A stretch of 64,000 nucleotides of DNA from Gracilaria vermiculophylla (GCA_019155205.2 JAHNZQ020000181.1:1331744-1395743); one strand, 5' to 3'; shown: positions 9,621-22,223, counted from the first letter of the stretch. Numbers and translations are program-made. Notes: generated from the letters alone by a model not told the origin.

Positions 9621-10441
9621 GTTGCAGTTTGGTTTCCAGACTGATGTTTGAACCGAACATTAGCGGCAGAAGGTTATAGAGATATGATTGTGGAGCAGAA
9701 AACGCTGCAAGCCAGCATTCGATTGCAATCAGTTTATGTTACGGTTCTGGCTTGTGGGCACGGAAACGTGCGTAACTAGACCGCGTAGGATATAGCCATG
9801 ATCACAGAAGTTTTGGCCAGCACCAAAGGCGGCAACGTCCCAACGTCCGTAAGTTCAAAGTTATAATGCAGGGAAACTTAGCGTGATAGTTTGGAAGTGG
9901 ATAACGTATGTAAAGTGAGAGAGGAGGAAAATTTTTTGGGCTTGTTTGTCGGGATGTAGGCTGATTGGGACAGTAGAACGTTTGGGTGCGCTACGATTTT
10001 GGCGCCAGTTGGCGCGAATTAAGGAAGGGCCATGTTGCAGCGGATGCTGGGAAGACTCAAGCAGCGGTGTTTCTCAGCCACTCGGGAGCAGGCGAAGCAG
10101 AAGCGCGCCACAGCGTTCGAGAATCCTGGGGCAAGGACGTTGAAAAGCAAAAGAACTCTCCAGACCGTTGGAGATCGGACGATCTCTATCAAATGAACGA
10201 AAACTCATTTTTGAAGCAACCAATGAAAACTAAATATTTGTACAGCTGGTTGTGTGTTTGCTCCAAAATTAGAGGTACCAGTGAAGATCCAATAAGCAGA
10301 ACGCAGTCCGTTAATAAACCTCATGGTTTGAAAAACAAAATCATGAAAGAAACTTTTCTTTTTTCGAAACACGGACATCTTCACAAAACCCTGTTTCACA
10401 ATGGCCGAGCACATAGCTTCCAAAATGATGAACAGTCTCTA
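9621..10441. other. Unassigned spacer
   Basis: No gene or repeat is supported. An open frame of 168 codons (9986-10492) has no family features and runs across the left border of the Tc1-like element at 10442, so it is not taken as a gene. Confidence 0.4.
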
Positions 10442-11717
10442 CAGACTGTTTCAAAAACATATGACATTCTTTGCAACGTCAAAACCCTATAAAATGTTTA
10501 CTGTACGCCTACAAAAATCGGGTTCGGAAAAAAGTGAAGTAAAAAAACTGTTTCAGAAACATTTGTTCACCAGGAACAATTCTTTACTTAGAGACACTCA
10601 GTAATATGTTTTTCATCCTTTTTGTTGTATAAAGTTGATACAACGTTTCAGAAACGAATTGATGTACTTTCACGCACTAGAAACTGTTATAGATTTCCAG
10701 CAGTTTCCAATACAGTTTTTGAGTTGAAAAACTGTCTGAAATTGTCTTTCATGTGCACAAACCATCCTGGCCAGCAGTCCCCAAAACGTTTTTGATTGAG
10801 TTCAAGTGTGGTGAGCGCGCAGGCCACTCTAAAAAAGATACATCTGAGTCTTATAGCCAATTTTTGATTAAAGTCGCATTGTGCACAGGCGCATTATCCC
10901 GTTGAGAAATGAATTTCTCCTAATAGAAACTGTAACCAAGTGGTGGCAAATAACTGTGTAGCACTTGTAGATATTTTTACACATTCATGGTTGTTTCAAT
11001 TAATGAAACATCCATAAGACTTTTTTGGAAATGTCAGTCCTGCCCACTCAGGACCCTTAACCCGAATGCTTGGTATAAAATACAGAACGTTTTTTACGAA
11101 GATCATGTCAATAACATTTGTAGCAATCTGGTCCGTCCAAATTGACCTTTTTATCGTCACTAAAAATAACATTTTCCTATTCTTTTTTCCAGTATGCTTT
11201 TCCAGCACACCATTCAAATCTCTTTGGCTTCTGATAGTCTCGGAGAAAGACATTTTTTTCTTTTTGTTATCTTAAAATAAATTTGTGTTGTTTACCAGCC
11301 TCCAGATAGTTGATTATGAAACGTTGAGATTGAGATTCATTCAAAACTTTGGCATGATACTTTTCCTTTGCACAAGCCTTTTTTAATTCCTGTTTTTTCT
11401 GCTGGACTTAGCTTCTTAGGGCATCCTAATGGTCGTTTTACTCCATAAAGAGTCAGATGTTTGAGAAACGTAGCAATTGTGACCCGATAATGCTTCACTT
11501 TTTGAGCTATAGCACTGTTGGAGTGTTTTTCGGCGTTCAATCTGATGATTTGAAGCTATTCATGCCTGGAAATTGCAGGATCTTGAGCCAGTTTTACTTG
11601 AAAGAAGATGGTGTACGTATCTTTCTGAAATGATTCGACCTAGACTTTGTGCAGAATCTAGCCTACAGTACAGATTTGGCGCACGTTTTAGGGGTAATCT
11701 GATCTTCAAATGCACTG
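10442..11717 (-). mobile_element. Tc1-like element C (~1.28 kb, strongly decayed)
   Basis: Left end after TA (10440-10441) is CAGACTGTTTCAAAAACATA with an inner repeat CTGTTTCAGAAACATTTG near 10547, again about 100 bp inside. The right end near 11691-11717 (GATCTTCAAATGCACTG) aligns with the right end of element A, followed by CA in place of TA. Transposase remnants lie inside on the minus strand. Confidence 0.6.
10620..11540 (-). pseudogene. Tc1-like transposase relic
   Basis: The minus strand at 11337-11540 shows a Tc1-type helix-turn-helix (SAIAQKVKHYRVTIATFLK then GVKRPLGCPKKLSP). Around 10790-10840 a WPARSPHLNSIKNVLG segment corresponds to WPARSPDFNPIEYIWG of element A, with the acidic residue lost. 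Multiple frameshifts and stops separate the pieces. It keeps the N-terminal part that element A lacks. Confidence 0.6.
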
Positions 11718-12868
11718 CATGATAAAACCGTACACTTCTGAAGCGCGTGAACAAAGTATTGAACAGTTTCAGACACGCCGTTAAACAAGCAAACTCTTTA
11801 ATGCGCCAGAAATAGGTACTTTTCAACCTTGGCACGTCTTTCTTGCTCAATGTTAGTCTCACAAATAACAACCACGTAGTGTACACTATGCAGTACTAAC
11901 TATATTTCTTTACGTAACTCACATCCTACAAACTTCGAGAGAATAGCGACACCAATTTGGAACAAATACCCCAAACAAACAGACATACTCGAAAGAGGTA
12001 TGTAATACCACAAAAATTTTGAAAATCAATATACCTGGCCGCAAATACAAGCATTTCGACACAAACTGGCTAGTGATACTGCTAGTTTTCATCAATCAAT
12101 TTTTATACATTACGAGTTTGCACAAACTCAGAAACACCTCAAAACTGGAGGTCTTGCGAGTTTACCGGCGATTTCTGGCATTTTTGCTTCGGCTGAACGC
12201 TGATAGCCACCTCCAACCGGCAAATCACGCGCCTGCCGGCCCTTTCGCTCCACTCGATCAATCTCTCATCCTCCGCTCTGTCTACTATGTATCCACCTCC
12301 TATCGAGCCCAATTTGGTCTCCCGCGCACCTTATTTCCATCACTACTTCATCATGGGAATTTGCACATTTTTGTCGCTCGAAGTTTTCGGGTTTGACGTT
12401 TTGGGTGTGGACTTAAGAGTACGTCCAATACAATCATTGTCGTCGCAAATGCGTCCTGAAATCACAAAAAGTAGTTCCAAGCCCTGCATGCAACAGAAAG
12501 AAGCTTGCGGACGTCTCCAAGATGGAGAGAGTTAACGCGTGGGCGACAATTTCAGACCGGAAATCCCACTTAGTGTGATTTACTGGGCATGATGGCCGAA
12601 GTGCCGTTGCGCTAAGTACTGTCCCTCTAGAAACGAAATAGCCGAAATAACTAATTAGTTAAAATAGCGGGAAATACTAAATCAACCGTGCCCGGCAGGC
12701 GCCAACCGGCGCCCAAACTGTAGCAATCCGGCCGCGTGCCGCTGCTGCTCGCGTGCCACGGCGCGTGACACGCGCCGGGTCGGCTACTCCGGCACCTACT
12801 GCGCAAACGGACGCCAATCGCACTCCCGACATTGAACGTTCTCATGAATACTGTCTAAGCGGAATTCG
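11718..12868. other. Unassigned spacer
   Basis: Open frames here (for example 12019-12396) show no recognisable domain. A GC-rich block near 12690-12790 contains short CGCG-type palindromes like those near 2090. No gene is supported. Confidence 0.4.
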
Positions 12869-12881
12869 GTGAAACAGCAAA

Positions 12882-13738
12882 ATGCCGAGAAACCCCTCCC
12901 TGAAGGACGTTACACTAAATATTCCTCCCGGAAGACGAGGTGCGCACCTCGACGAGGAAGAGCCATGGCGGGAAGTAGCAAGAAGAGCACGCTCGGCTGG
13001 TCAGCCTGCAGAACTCCGTCTCGACGGCCAATACGCGCTGCTTGGGATTCCTCTCCGACAGCTTTGGCTACCGTTTTCAACAAACGCAACACTTCCAAAG
13101 GCACTCCGAACTACCACACAAGGGGCGTAACTATTTTCCGCTCGATTTCCGTTCCACGGCGTAGTCGCACTCCGCACAAAGAGGAAGCACCCGACGTGGG
13201 TCTTGCAGATGCGACAAAACTCCCAGCCCAGCAGAGCCAGCCGCATTGCGGACCCGGTACCGGTCTCGGGCGCACCACCGCAGACGAGGGCGACTTCGTG
13301 TACTTCGACCAGTGAAAATACACGGAGATCAGCCCCGTGGATGCGGAGGTCTACCGCAATGCGCCTAAGAGGATTGCGACTGACCACCCTTGTGGATATG
13401 TTGACGCCTACGGCTATCACCACGCCTATACGGAGGGTGACCCAATGGTGGACAAAGAACCGGCCGCGATAGTCGACGATGTTATTTCCTAGCCGGGTGA
13501 AGCCAAAGACGTGGTAGACGTGGCGCCTGTTGTGCAGAGGTACACCTCGATGGAGGAAGCCGCTCAGCGTGACTGTAGCTCTGTCGCTCTGGCGGGTGAT
13601 CATGTGGACCGCACTCCGGTCGCTTCCTCGCACGCAGCGACCCAGGTGACTCCGCCCTCCATTGCGGGAAGTTTCACTTCGTCGGCGTATGCTACGAGCG
13701 CGATGCCTCGAAGCAATGTCATTGTGCAGTTCGTCTGA
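12882..13738 (+). pseudogene. Antisense reading frame conserved between chromovirus copies (A)
   Basis: The plus strand carries open frames broken by a few stops. The part around 13285-13460 reads GDFVYFDQ, stop, KYTEISPVDAEVYRNAPK, then HPCGYVDAYGYHHAYTEGD and PMVDKEP. Copy B has a matching stretch near 21350-21520 (DFMFSDPW, REIS, EYRVAPK, HPIGYVDPNALYGSYEEDD, PMVD). Conservation follows the protein frame, and stops in each copy fall where the other has a sense codon. No known family is recognised. It could be a real antisense ORF of the element or a piece of another element's gag. Confidence 0.45.
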
Positions 13739-14270
13739 GAGTTCGGGCTTCGCCCTAGCGAGGCTTCAAAGGATGTGCCCGCAATGCGGAAGGCCCTTGC
13801 AAATCACCTTTGCCGGGAGTGTCCAATCTCTGGAGAGGCAGAGGTAACCACTCAGCGTCTAGACGACTACCCCGGATAAGGTAGCAGCCAAAAGGCGTTC
13901 GACGTGCGTATTCCAGTGAAAGGCCTTGAGGTCGTCTTTGCTTGCACTTGCAGTTTGCTCTTGCACGAAGCGCGCATCAAGCGAGGGTCACCGGCATATG
14001 TCGGAAAACGAGCCATCATCGATGGAAAATCCATGCTTATGGCGGCTTGCACCGCGTAATGAAGCTGGTGAGCTGGGCGAAAACCCCATGGTAGTTTAGG
14101 GGGGCGAAGAAGAGATGGGAGGCTGAGGTCATGTTCTACTGTCAATATCCGCATTTTACGATTGGGTAGAATTTCTTCCGTTCTCGCGGTGTTTTTATGC
14201 GACCTGAGACTGATCCAGTGCCTCCGGCAGAGGTACTCTCGCCTTGCGGTGATACTTTAAAACCACCGAG

Positions 14271-14480
14271 CGGGGTAGATGCTCGCTCAGCTCTAGCGTA
14301 TCCCAATTCGGGTTATATCAGCACGAACGGACTCGGTACCGGACGTTTCCTTGGAGGACCACTTCGTGTCCGACATCTCGGTCAAGAATGTACTTTTGGA
14401 TGTACACTTCTCGGCCCTGACGCGTTAGTATCACGCCTGGGGCGCTTTGATTCCATTCGTGGGGCCATGTTTACCTCACC
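14271..14480 (-). pseudogene. Integrase chromodomain remnant (chromovirus A)
   Basis: The minus strand reads REVYIQKYILDRDVGHE, then RYRVRSC, a stop and YNPNWDTLEL. This aligns with the clearer chromodomain of copy B (AHIQKCVMESIFGHYYNEDG, QYHVHWYGYDHW) and with the chromodomain pattern of a repeated Y-x-V-x-W-x-GY core. Weak on its own; the copy B match supports it. Confidence 0.5.
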
Positions 14481-15384
14481 ATGATTTCCGCAGAAAGCTT
14501 TCGTTGAGTTTTTTTGTCTTCCCGGTCTTCGGGACTAGTCTTCAGCGGTTCAGGTGATGTTTTGGGCTCGGGGTTGGCTAATACTCTAGATGGAGAATTT
14601 TGCGTGGCAGTTTGCAACTGCTCAGCGGGTTGTATAACGGCGTCATCGAGAGCGCCAATGATCTTTGCCTGAACCGTGTCCGTGAGAACGGCTCGTTTAC
14701 GATCCGCTTCCGGGATCTGTGTACGCATTCACGAGATTTCTGCATTAACTTTACAGCTCCTTCCATGTGTTCGTCCGCGACTGCGGCCCTATGCGCTTCC
14801 TCTTCTGTGTTTCTGGTGCTGTTCCCGCGAGCAGGGAATGGCGCGACAACGACGTGCCGTCACGACGACGGGGCACTCCTAACCGCGAGTGAGCGGCAGG
14901 CTTTCCCCTTCTAAGACGGGGCGGAAACTTGTGGGCGCCTCGTCACCATTGGGCGGGAATACAATCATCAAAACAGTAGACAAAACAGCGTGAGCTGGCG
15001 AACTGGTGGATCTAGGACGCCCGCCAATGTCGGAATGTGCAAACGTCCCTGCGTGGGATTGCGAAGCAACAAAGGTCGGCAGACCATGGTGTCGGAAAGA
15101 TTAAATACCGGGACAGAAGCATCGTCGGCACGTGAGACCCCATATGAGGGAGGAGGCGCATGTGCGATGCAATCGAGTGACAGGCACTTCTATTTCTTGC
15201 CAACGGCGATTACTACCGTGTAGCGGTCGGAGGATAGATCCCGGAAGAGAACATCTGCCACGGGCGAGAGCATATGGCAAATGCTATCCTTCGAGGTGTT
15301 GAAGATCTCTTTTTGGAAGAACACGTAGGTATCAGGGTTTAAACACTCTTGCAAATGACTGCGTAGGTGGTCATCAAAGTTCCG

Positions 15385-16275
15385 CTAATATGCGGCTTGA
15401 GTATGCTCCATCGCCTTCTGGGGGACTGGAACGAGAAGGACAAGATAAGCCTTCCACCGCAAGCGGTATTCGCTTATTGACGGGAAAGTATCCGCCTGTA
15501 CATGCGATTCCAATGCCAAGGATGGAGACGTTTGCGATAAGACCAGCTCAAATGCAGCAAGGCCGGTAGTCCATTGCACCTGCGTATTGTACGCATATTT
15601 CACGACACCGGCGAAGAGATCCCACGAGGTGGGGCAATCGGCGACACATTTGTGCAGCGACGCAAGTAGTATGCAGTTGAATCATTCGACCTTTCCGTTA
15701 CTTTGTGGGTAATAGGTCGTGGTAAAGAAGTTCTTCACATACAATAGGCGGCAGACGTCTTAAAACAATCCCGCCGCGAATCACTTGGCGTCGTTGGAAA
15801 GTACCTCGACAGGAGGTCCATATACGAATACCCAGTGCGTTACAAACGCTTTTGCAGCCACGACGGCGGAGCTCCTCCGTAGGGAAACATTCCGAACCAG
15901 CTTCGAGAAGCGGTCGGTAATTACAAGCAGAAAAGTGTTTCCTATTTTCGTCGTCCACAGCGGACCACAAATATCGATTGCGACACACTCAAGAGAAGCC
16001 CTGGCATGGAAAATCTTTAACTCGTTGGAATGCTGCCAGAGTTTGACCCGGTTCCGTGTGCATGGTGTGTAGAACTGCACAGTGGCGTTGCAATCCACTG
16101 CCATCACGGCCCAATAAAAGTCCCGGCGAAGTGTTAGAGAAAGATTCCTCTCATTCTGGTGTCTACCGAGTCTTGAATGATGTGACAGTTTGAGGACCCT
16201 GGGCTTGAGGGAGTGTGGCACCACATTTTGTTGGCTACGTTCCACTATCTGGGCCAGGTAGCCTGTGTCGTTCAC
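15385..16275 (-). pseudogene. Gypsy integrase (chromovirus A)
   Basis: From 16275 downwards: a zinc-binding-like region (LKLSHHSRLGRHQNERNLS, then FYWAVMAVDCNATVQ), followed by a core with AIDICGPLWTTKIGNTFLLVITDRFSKLVRNVSL, where the first catalytic Asp is visible. A later part at 15603-15385 reads KYAYNTQVQWTTGLAAFELVL, a standard post-core integrase segment. The final catalytic region is disrupted by a frame change near 15780-15990. Confidence 0.7.
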
Positions 16276-16439
16276 CTAAAACGGTAGGTTCTCTCCACCG
16301 CTCAGACGGGCACGTGATTTCACGCAGAAGAGGTCCTCGAACTGTTTTCAAATAAATGTTCCGGTACTTATCGGCGGAAATTCCTCTGAGGGGCGGTCTC
16401 TACGACTTCAAATGCGGGTAATACATGGAAAGATCTCAA

Positions 16440-17147
16440 TTAATTTTGCATCCGGGGTTCTTGCGCCTCAGTGAGGGACTTGACTCGAACTCTTTCGATC
16501 ATAAGCTGTCTGGGATGGATGATATGATACAGGGACTTCACGGTATATGTAAAGAACTCACACGTCCTGAGGTTCCTGGTGGCATCTGCATCACGCGGTA
16601 CCGTTGTCATTTCCCGCACATGGGCGAGATAATTGTTTAAGTCGTCGGAAACGATTATTATGTCTTCTATGTATACCAGGCAAGTCAGCCACTTCATCGG
16701 TTCATGGGGACATCTGTAACCCTCTAAGACGTTGCGTGTGCATTGGTCAGACCAAAAGGCATCTACTTGCTGCTTTAGGACCCAGAGTCGCGTACAAACG
16801 CCATCCTGTCACGTTTTTCATTCCTGACGGGAACCAGTCAGAAACCCGAAATTGGCGTCGAGAGCAGTCAATACGACAGCATCACCGAGTGATTCTATGC
16901 ACTGGTGCATCCAAGGAATCGGGTAAGTATCTCGGATAGTTACGGCAGTAAGCATGCGGTAGTCTTGGGAGAACCTCCAGGACCCATCCACTTTAAGCGC
17001 AAGGACTATGGGGGACGCCCACGGAGATTTTGCTGGCTCTATGACTCCGGCACGGAACATGCGCTCCACTTGAAGTTCGTCCTCTTCCCAATCCTTTAGT
17101 ACAGCTCTGTATGGCGGTTGTGCGATTAGCCGAATTTGTGGTACCAT
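16440..17147 (-). pseudogene. Gypsy reverse transcriptase (chromovirus A)
   Basis: The N-terminal part at 17147-16818 reads YRAVLKDWEEDELQVERMFRAG, then PAKSPWASPIVLALKVDGSWRFSQDYR and TYPIPWMHQCIESLG, the usual RT fingers segment. The palm part at 16697-16440 carries CLVYIEDIIIVSDD, where the YxDD catalytic motif reads YIED. Frameshifts separate the two pieces. Confidence 0.75.
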
Positions 17148-17390
17148 ATTTATCGGATGTTCGGTACAGCTAGCCTTGCCTAGCGAGCCATTCTACATCT
17201 AATGAAATTCCCGCAACATTGCGCGGAGACGCTCCCGATGCGAGGCGAGCACATGGGACAATTACAGTTCTTTGAGAGCTCTCACGGGAACAATCTGGTC
17301 ATAGCTCGTCGGAAGTGGGGTTCAGGAGCCCGGACTAATCTGGCCGGAAGGTTTTCCCGTTTCCACGGTACCGTTCGGTAGACCGATGAT

Positions 17391-18033
17391 TCAGCTGGGG
17401 GCGTGGTTCACCTTCGCGTTGGGGGCCTTTCCATCTTCCGAATTCACGAGGCCAAGTACCTGGCCGGCCGTCACCCTTGTGTGGATCATCGACAATGGTT
17501 TTGGAGTGAGGGAACCAGCCACTCTGTTTTCAGCAAGATACCGGGAGGTGTCCCCCAGATTTTCGACAAAGGTCCCAAATGGGCAGTTCTGAACGACATG
17601 CACGATTCCGTTTGCGACGGCGAGGAGGTTCCACGAATACAACGAGTTTGACGGCTGAACAACCCTAAAAACGTGTCCACGGGAGCTAACCTGAACAAGG
17701 ACCTGCATCGCGGGGGGAATCGTCATCGATGGCACAACGCGGAGTTTGGCTGACTCCTGGGATACCGGCGGTGAATCCTGCGGGGTAGGCAGGGGCACCT
17801 GCCTTTCAGCGTCTCGCCGAAGCGTTTGTCGGACGATGGGGGATAATGACCCATCTCCCAACTCTACCTGTTTCAGACAAGGACGGATAGCCCCACATGC
17901 TGCAGACAAGAGTGGATAGTACTACTTGTTTCAAACAAGGGCGAATAGTCTCTAAGAACCTATCGTAGAGGTAACATCCGCGGATGACTGGCGCGGCCAG
18001 AGAATGGCACACCATGAAAGTGAGCTTGATCAC
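17391..18033 (-). pseudogene. Gypsy protease / linker region (chromovirus A)
   Basis: Two overlapping minus frames cover the region between protease and RT. RGCYLYDRFLETIRPCLKQV matches copy B (ILERDYCDHFINSIRPLKKR). The later part (PFGTFVENLGDTSRYLAENRVAGSL) matches copy B NLGNAPQYLLKNRVNGSVNP. A short imperfect triple repeat at about 17868-17952 (TGTTTCAGACAAGGACGGATAG and variants) duplicates part of the frame. Confidence 0.55.
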
Positions 18034-19138
18034 CGATCATCCCATTCGGACAGCCAGATCAACGGCCCTTGCGTTTTCTGACGGATTTTTGTTCGCGTCC
18101 GAGATGTCTGGTACCGCTTCAGTCTAAACGCGAGACCGCAGAAGCTGAGTCGGTACCGTCTTGACCACGACATTTGGCCCCAATCTGGTGTCGAGGACAA
18201 CTGAAAATCGCACCTTATACTGCGTGTGCAGTCCGAGATCAGCTTAAACCTCATCGTTCCACCCCGCCATCTCTAATACTCGATCCAAGATCCGGTTGTT
18301 CTTTATCCGTCTCCGAGGTCGATTTAGAACACCTAAGTGCTCAGAGCCCGCGTTTGAGGTGTCTCTGCTTGAAAAAATTTTCACCAGGGAATAAAGCAGC
18401 AGTGCCTCAGGCGTCGCCACCCTCATCTCTGAGAACGCCATTCCCTGTGGGAAGACTACCCATATTAGTTTCCCTGAACGGGCTTCACTCCGGGCTCTCG
18501 CCCTGATTCCTTTACCACGAATGCTTCATTCCGTGGGGGGTCACTGATCGCGCGAGTGACGTATGTAGAACTTATGTTTCAGTCAGCAAATGATCCTGTC
18601 ATTCCTGGCATTAGCCACTGCTGTAAGAGCGGTGTGTAAGCCAACGCGTTGGGAGACTCCGTCTTCGCACACAGATATGAGTTCATCCGCACCGTTGCCT
18701 TCTCTTCCTAGAAGAGGGCTTCATAATAGGCCAAAACCTGCCCCATCCCCTTTCACGGAAGACGTCAATGCGAGAAGGTGTGTCCCGGAGTGCAGCACAA
18801 GTGGCAGACAACTATAGATGGAGAAACTCGAAGAGCGGCGTTCCGGTTTTAGGCTGATCTACTGAGATTCCGGTTATCGACACAATCATGGCACCGAACT
18901 CTCGTTAATACGCTAGCATACGACAGGACAGCGGCTGCGGCTCAGTAATGACTCATGTAGAGGACCTGTGTTCCCTGCAGAGCTCCCGTTGCTGTAGCAT
19001 AAAAGGATTTTGTCGTTGACGGTGATTCTGATATCGGGACTGACCCTCCATCATCTTGGAGAAGATTCACGGCGTTATGTCCCTGTTTGGGAGTATCACT
19101 GGTGTCCAGCGAGCAGGATGGGGTACCTGAACCAATCA

Positions 19139-19721
19139 TTAGTGTATTCGCCTCCTTCGGCCGGCAACCGGAGTTTCTCGCAAGGACTGGGTCTCCTTCT
19201 GCACGAGCGAGTTAGACCAGCTCCAGGTATCCCAGCCTAGGGTGGTTTTCTTGGTAGCGAGCGACGAGCGTCTTAACAGCCGGATCCACCCCATCAATAA
19301 ACATCTTGCACCTTGCCTCTGCGATATAGACATTTCCACTGCGGTGGAAAGCCTTATTCATGCATACCGAGTGGTCGGTCTCCAGCTGTCCAGCGCACTT
19401 GCGGGTATCGCGCAGTGCGAGGATAGACGACTGAATGGCGGTCTCAGTCGCGTAAGAACGAAAGAGGTACTGCACGGCCTCAGACCAGCAGGTCACTCAT
19501 CTCTCGGACGCCCGAGCTGAACCTCGAACTGAGAGGAATTCGTCTTCACCTACGCCCTGTAAGAAGTACGGTAGTGCCAGAAATGTCTGTGCTTCACTCA
19601 TATTGAGGATATCGGCTTTCGTGACAAAGTGGTCAAGGAAGTCCAGTACCAAAATTGGATCAACTTCAGTAAAGATCTGGTTCCTCAAGGAGAGCTGCGT
19701 TCGCTTGATACAGATCCTCAT
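19139..19721 (-). pseudogene. Gypsy gag (chromovirus A)
   Basis: Two adjacent frames (19721-19497, 19496-19212) read RTQLSLRNQIFTEVDPILVL, SEAQTFLALPYFLQGVGEDE, then WSEAVQYLFRSYATETAIQS and a tail ending FIDGVDPAVKTLVARYQENH. Both align with the gag of copy B at 28.2-28.6 kb and resemble Ty3/Gypsy capsid regions. Confidence 0.65.
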
Positions 19722-20095
19722 CCAACGCGCGTCATGGGTTGTTCTGCGTAAAGAGGAATTTTATAACCTATAATATCAGTATAAAACCAACTACTTGCAC
19801 ATGAAGTTAGAGAGCTTCAGCGCATCAAACCTGGGGTGTTTCCTACCCTTTGTTTGGGATCGGATTGCTCTATAGTGGCCAATGACCGTTTTCAATGGAA
19901 ACTCCGCTCCGGGTGGTTATGGTCAGAATCACTCTGAGATGGCTCAGAATCCTGAGGAGTCGATGAGGAGTCAGATGAGATGTCTCCGAAGTGATCGCGG
20001 TTAATTCGGGTTTTCTACTTGTTGTGGCCATTCCAAGCCTCCTAGCGTTCATCACATTGAGAGCCAGCGGTTTGCGCCGCGGGCTAGGCATCTAG

Positions 20096-20655
20096 CTTCA
20101 TCGCAGCAACTGCTTCCATCCGCGACTGCTTCGCCGTATACCAGAACCCTTGATCGCATGATTTGCGCCACGCTCTAGAATCCTCAAACGTCGTCCGTAC
20201 ACGACGGTCTTGGTGCCGATAACAGCCTGTCAACAAGATTTCGTTCGACTCCGGCTCCGCTAACTGCTTCTCGTGCTACACGCGGGGCGTGTTAATCCCC
20301 CATAAAGGATGTTTATGGACGACAGAGGCCATCGTACGATTCTCTTGCGGTAATCAGCCCACTTACCAGATACGGGGAGTTGCGTCTCCTGTTGGCCCCG
20401 TGGTGCCAGCCCACCGAAGTGCAAGATAGCGAACTCATTTACAGTTTTGCCAACGGAGCCGGCGCTCATTAGGGGGATCTTCATGCTATCGTGGTGCCTT
20501 CCTGGTATTTAAGGACCCACGTCACGGTACAAATGCACCGAATCCGACGAGGTTGGGCATAAATATCTGCTGTGGCGCATGCTGCGCTGGTACGATTGGC
20601 TTAGCAATGGCAGATCTGTGCCTCTTTTGAAGTGATGCTCGCGGACGATCTTCAG
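20096..20655. other. Unassigned spacer between chromovirus copies
   Basis: Probably terminal or flanking retroelement sequence. No domain or repeat boundary was recognised. Confidence 0.35.
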
Positions 20656-21059
20656 TTTGATGTGGGTTTCTATCGTATCCGCAGAGAGAATGAGTAATGC
20701 GAAAGCCGTGCGGAATTGGAAACCCTCACGTGGCGGGACATCCCCGTTGCGAGACAGGGGGCCCTTTTGCTGGACTGGACTCATCCTCTCGGCGGAGTTC
20801 CAATACCATTCCGGTTCGTACTGGTCAAAGGTCCTACAGAACGTCATCGTTTTTGAGCGGAAGGCACACTTCCGAATGGGATACTTCTTTTCGTACCAGA
20901 ACACAGAGATGGAGTGGATCACTCCAGCATTCCGACAGGGTCGCTGCGTCCTCCTGCCACCTATGCAGATTCACATGAAGGCCTGCCAGGGGTGCCACAT
21001 TGAGCTTCCCCCGGTGCTGACTTACCTGGAGTCATACGTCGTGAATGATTAGCATACGG

Positions 21060-22114
21060 GGATGTGGCCGGTAGTGATAACCGAATGGACTGTTCGCACT
21101 GCGGCGTATCTTCTTGCAGGAGCGTACGATCTGTACCTACTAAGGTACTTTCAACCACATGTGAGGAATGCCATTCGTCAGCTAAACATGAGGATTGCCC
21201 TTGGGGGCGTAGGAAACTGCGAGGAAATCGCTGGCCTTCTCTCTTTCATCGATGTAATCCATCGGGACAAAGTACAGCTGGAACAGAGTGGGCACCACGA
21301 CGACAGAACCGGTGGTTCTGGCCAAGGTATGGGACGGAACACCACAAGAGTGTAAGACTTCATGTTTTCCGACCCGTGGGCAGTCCGGGAAATTAGCCGC
21401 GAGGAAGCATAGGAGTATCGTGTGGCTCCGAAAGTCATTACAGCTGGACACCCGATCGGATACGTTGACCCCAATGCGTTGTACGGCTCCTACGAAGAGG
21501 ACGACCCGATGGTTGATAGCGACCCGGAAACTCCCAGGGGAGGTGACCTTGTAGAGGGCGATCTAGACGCGATGGGCATGGCTGGCTTGCATGAGCAGGG
21601 GCCCGTGATGAACTCGCCGCCCGCTTTGGCGCAGGCCAAAGCTGAGGATTTCCCTGGTAGCTCGTTTTGGCTGTCAGCTCCAACTCCTCCCGAGAATCCC
21701 AGTGGTTTTCCCTCTGGAAATGAGGCTCTCGCAACGGGTACCGGAAAGTCGAATTTCATCGTGAGCTTCCTTGGCGGCGTTGGGATGAGCGTCCAGGACA
21801 CCTCTTGTGATCTATCCGCCATTTGGGAAATGCTGGCGAACCGCCTCAGCGGAATGCCTCCGCCTCGTGACGGTTACGCGAGCTCGGCGTTTTCCAGTTC
21901 TCTCCCAAAGGGCGCGCTTCTATTAAACGTGTTCTTGCATTTCTTTCTCCTTTTCGCAGGGTTGCTGCCCCCTGGGGTATGTTTTACGCGTGTTGGCACC
22001 GAAAGTAGGCCACCACAATATGAGATTGATAACGGTGTCGCCGAAAATTCACGCCATCTGTACGGGGAAAACCATATCTGTGGTTACGATCATCATCTCC
22101 TATCAAGCTGGTAA
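21060..22114 (+). pseudogene. Antisense reading frame conserved between chromovirus copies (B)
   Basis: Counterpart of 12882-13738. The matching core runs from about 21110 to 21530. The frame from 21422 stays open for 230 codons and includes a hydrophobic run (ALLLNVFLHFFLLFAGLL) near 21920-21975 that could span a membrane. Upstream the homologous part is in other frames with stops. The core lies about 0.85 kb beyond the chromodomain in this copy and about 0.9 kb in copy A, so it behaves as a fixed part of the element. Confidence 0.45.
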
Positions 22115-22223
22115 TAAACTCATTCGCGGTCGCTCAAAAAACGTCAAGGGAGGGGTGTGTTTGGGATTCGCAGCATTATTGCTTCCACGTAAAGATGCCC
22201 GCTTGAAGGGGGACTTAACCTGT

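Larger units (their letters stand above)
12869..20095 (-). mobile_element. Gypsy chromovirus A, decayed
   Basis: On the minus strand the pieces appear in the order gag (19.7-19.1 kb), aspartic protease region (18.0-17.4), reverse transcriptase (17.15-16.4), integrase (16.3-15.4) and chromodomain (14.5-14.3). This is the order of Ty3/Gypsy chromoviruses. Every domain is cut by frameshifts and stops. LTRs were not located. A plus-strand frame shared with copy B lies beyond the chromodomain at 12.9-13.7 kb. Outer limits are approximate. Confidence 0.7.

Noticed and set aside
9986..10492. 168-codon plus-strand frame
   Set aside because: It crosses the border of Tc1-like element C and has no domain.
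13001..13633. 210-codon minus-strand frame
   Set aside because: It is the mirror of the plus-strand frame conserved between chromovirus copies; the shared residues follow the plus frame.
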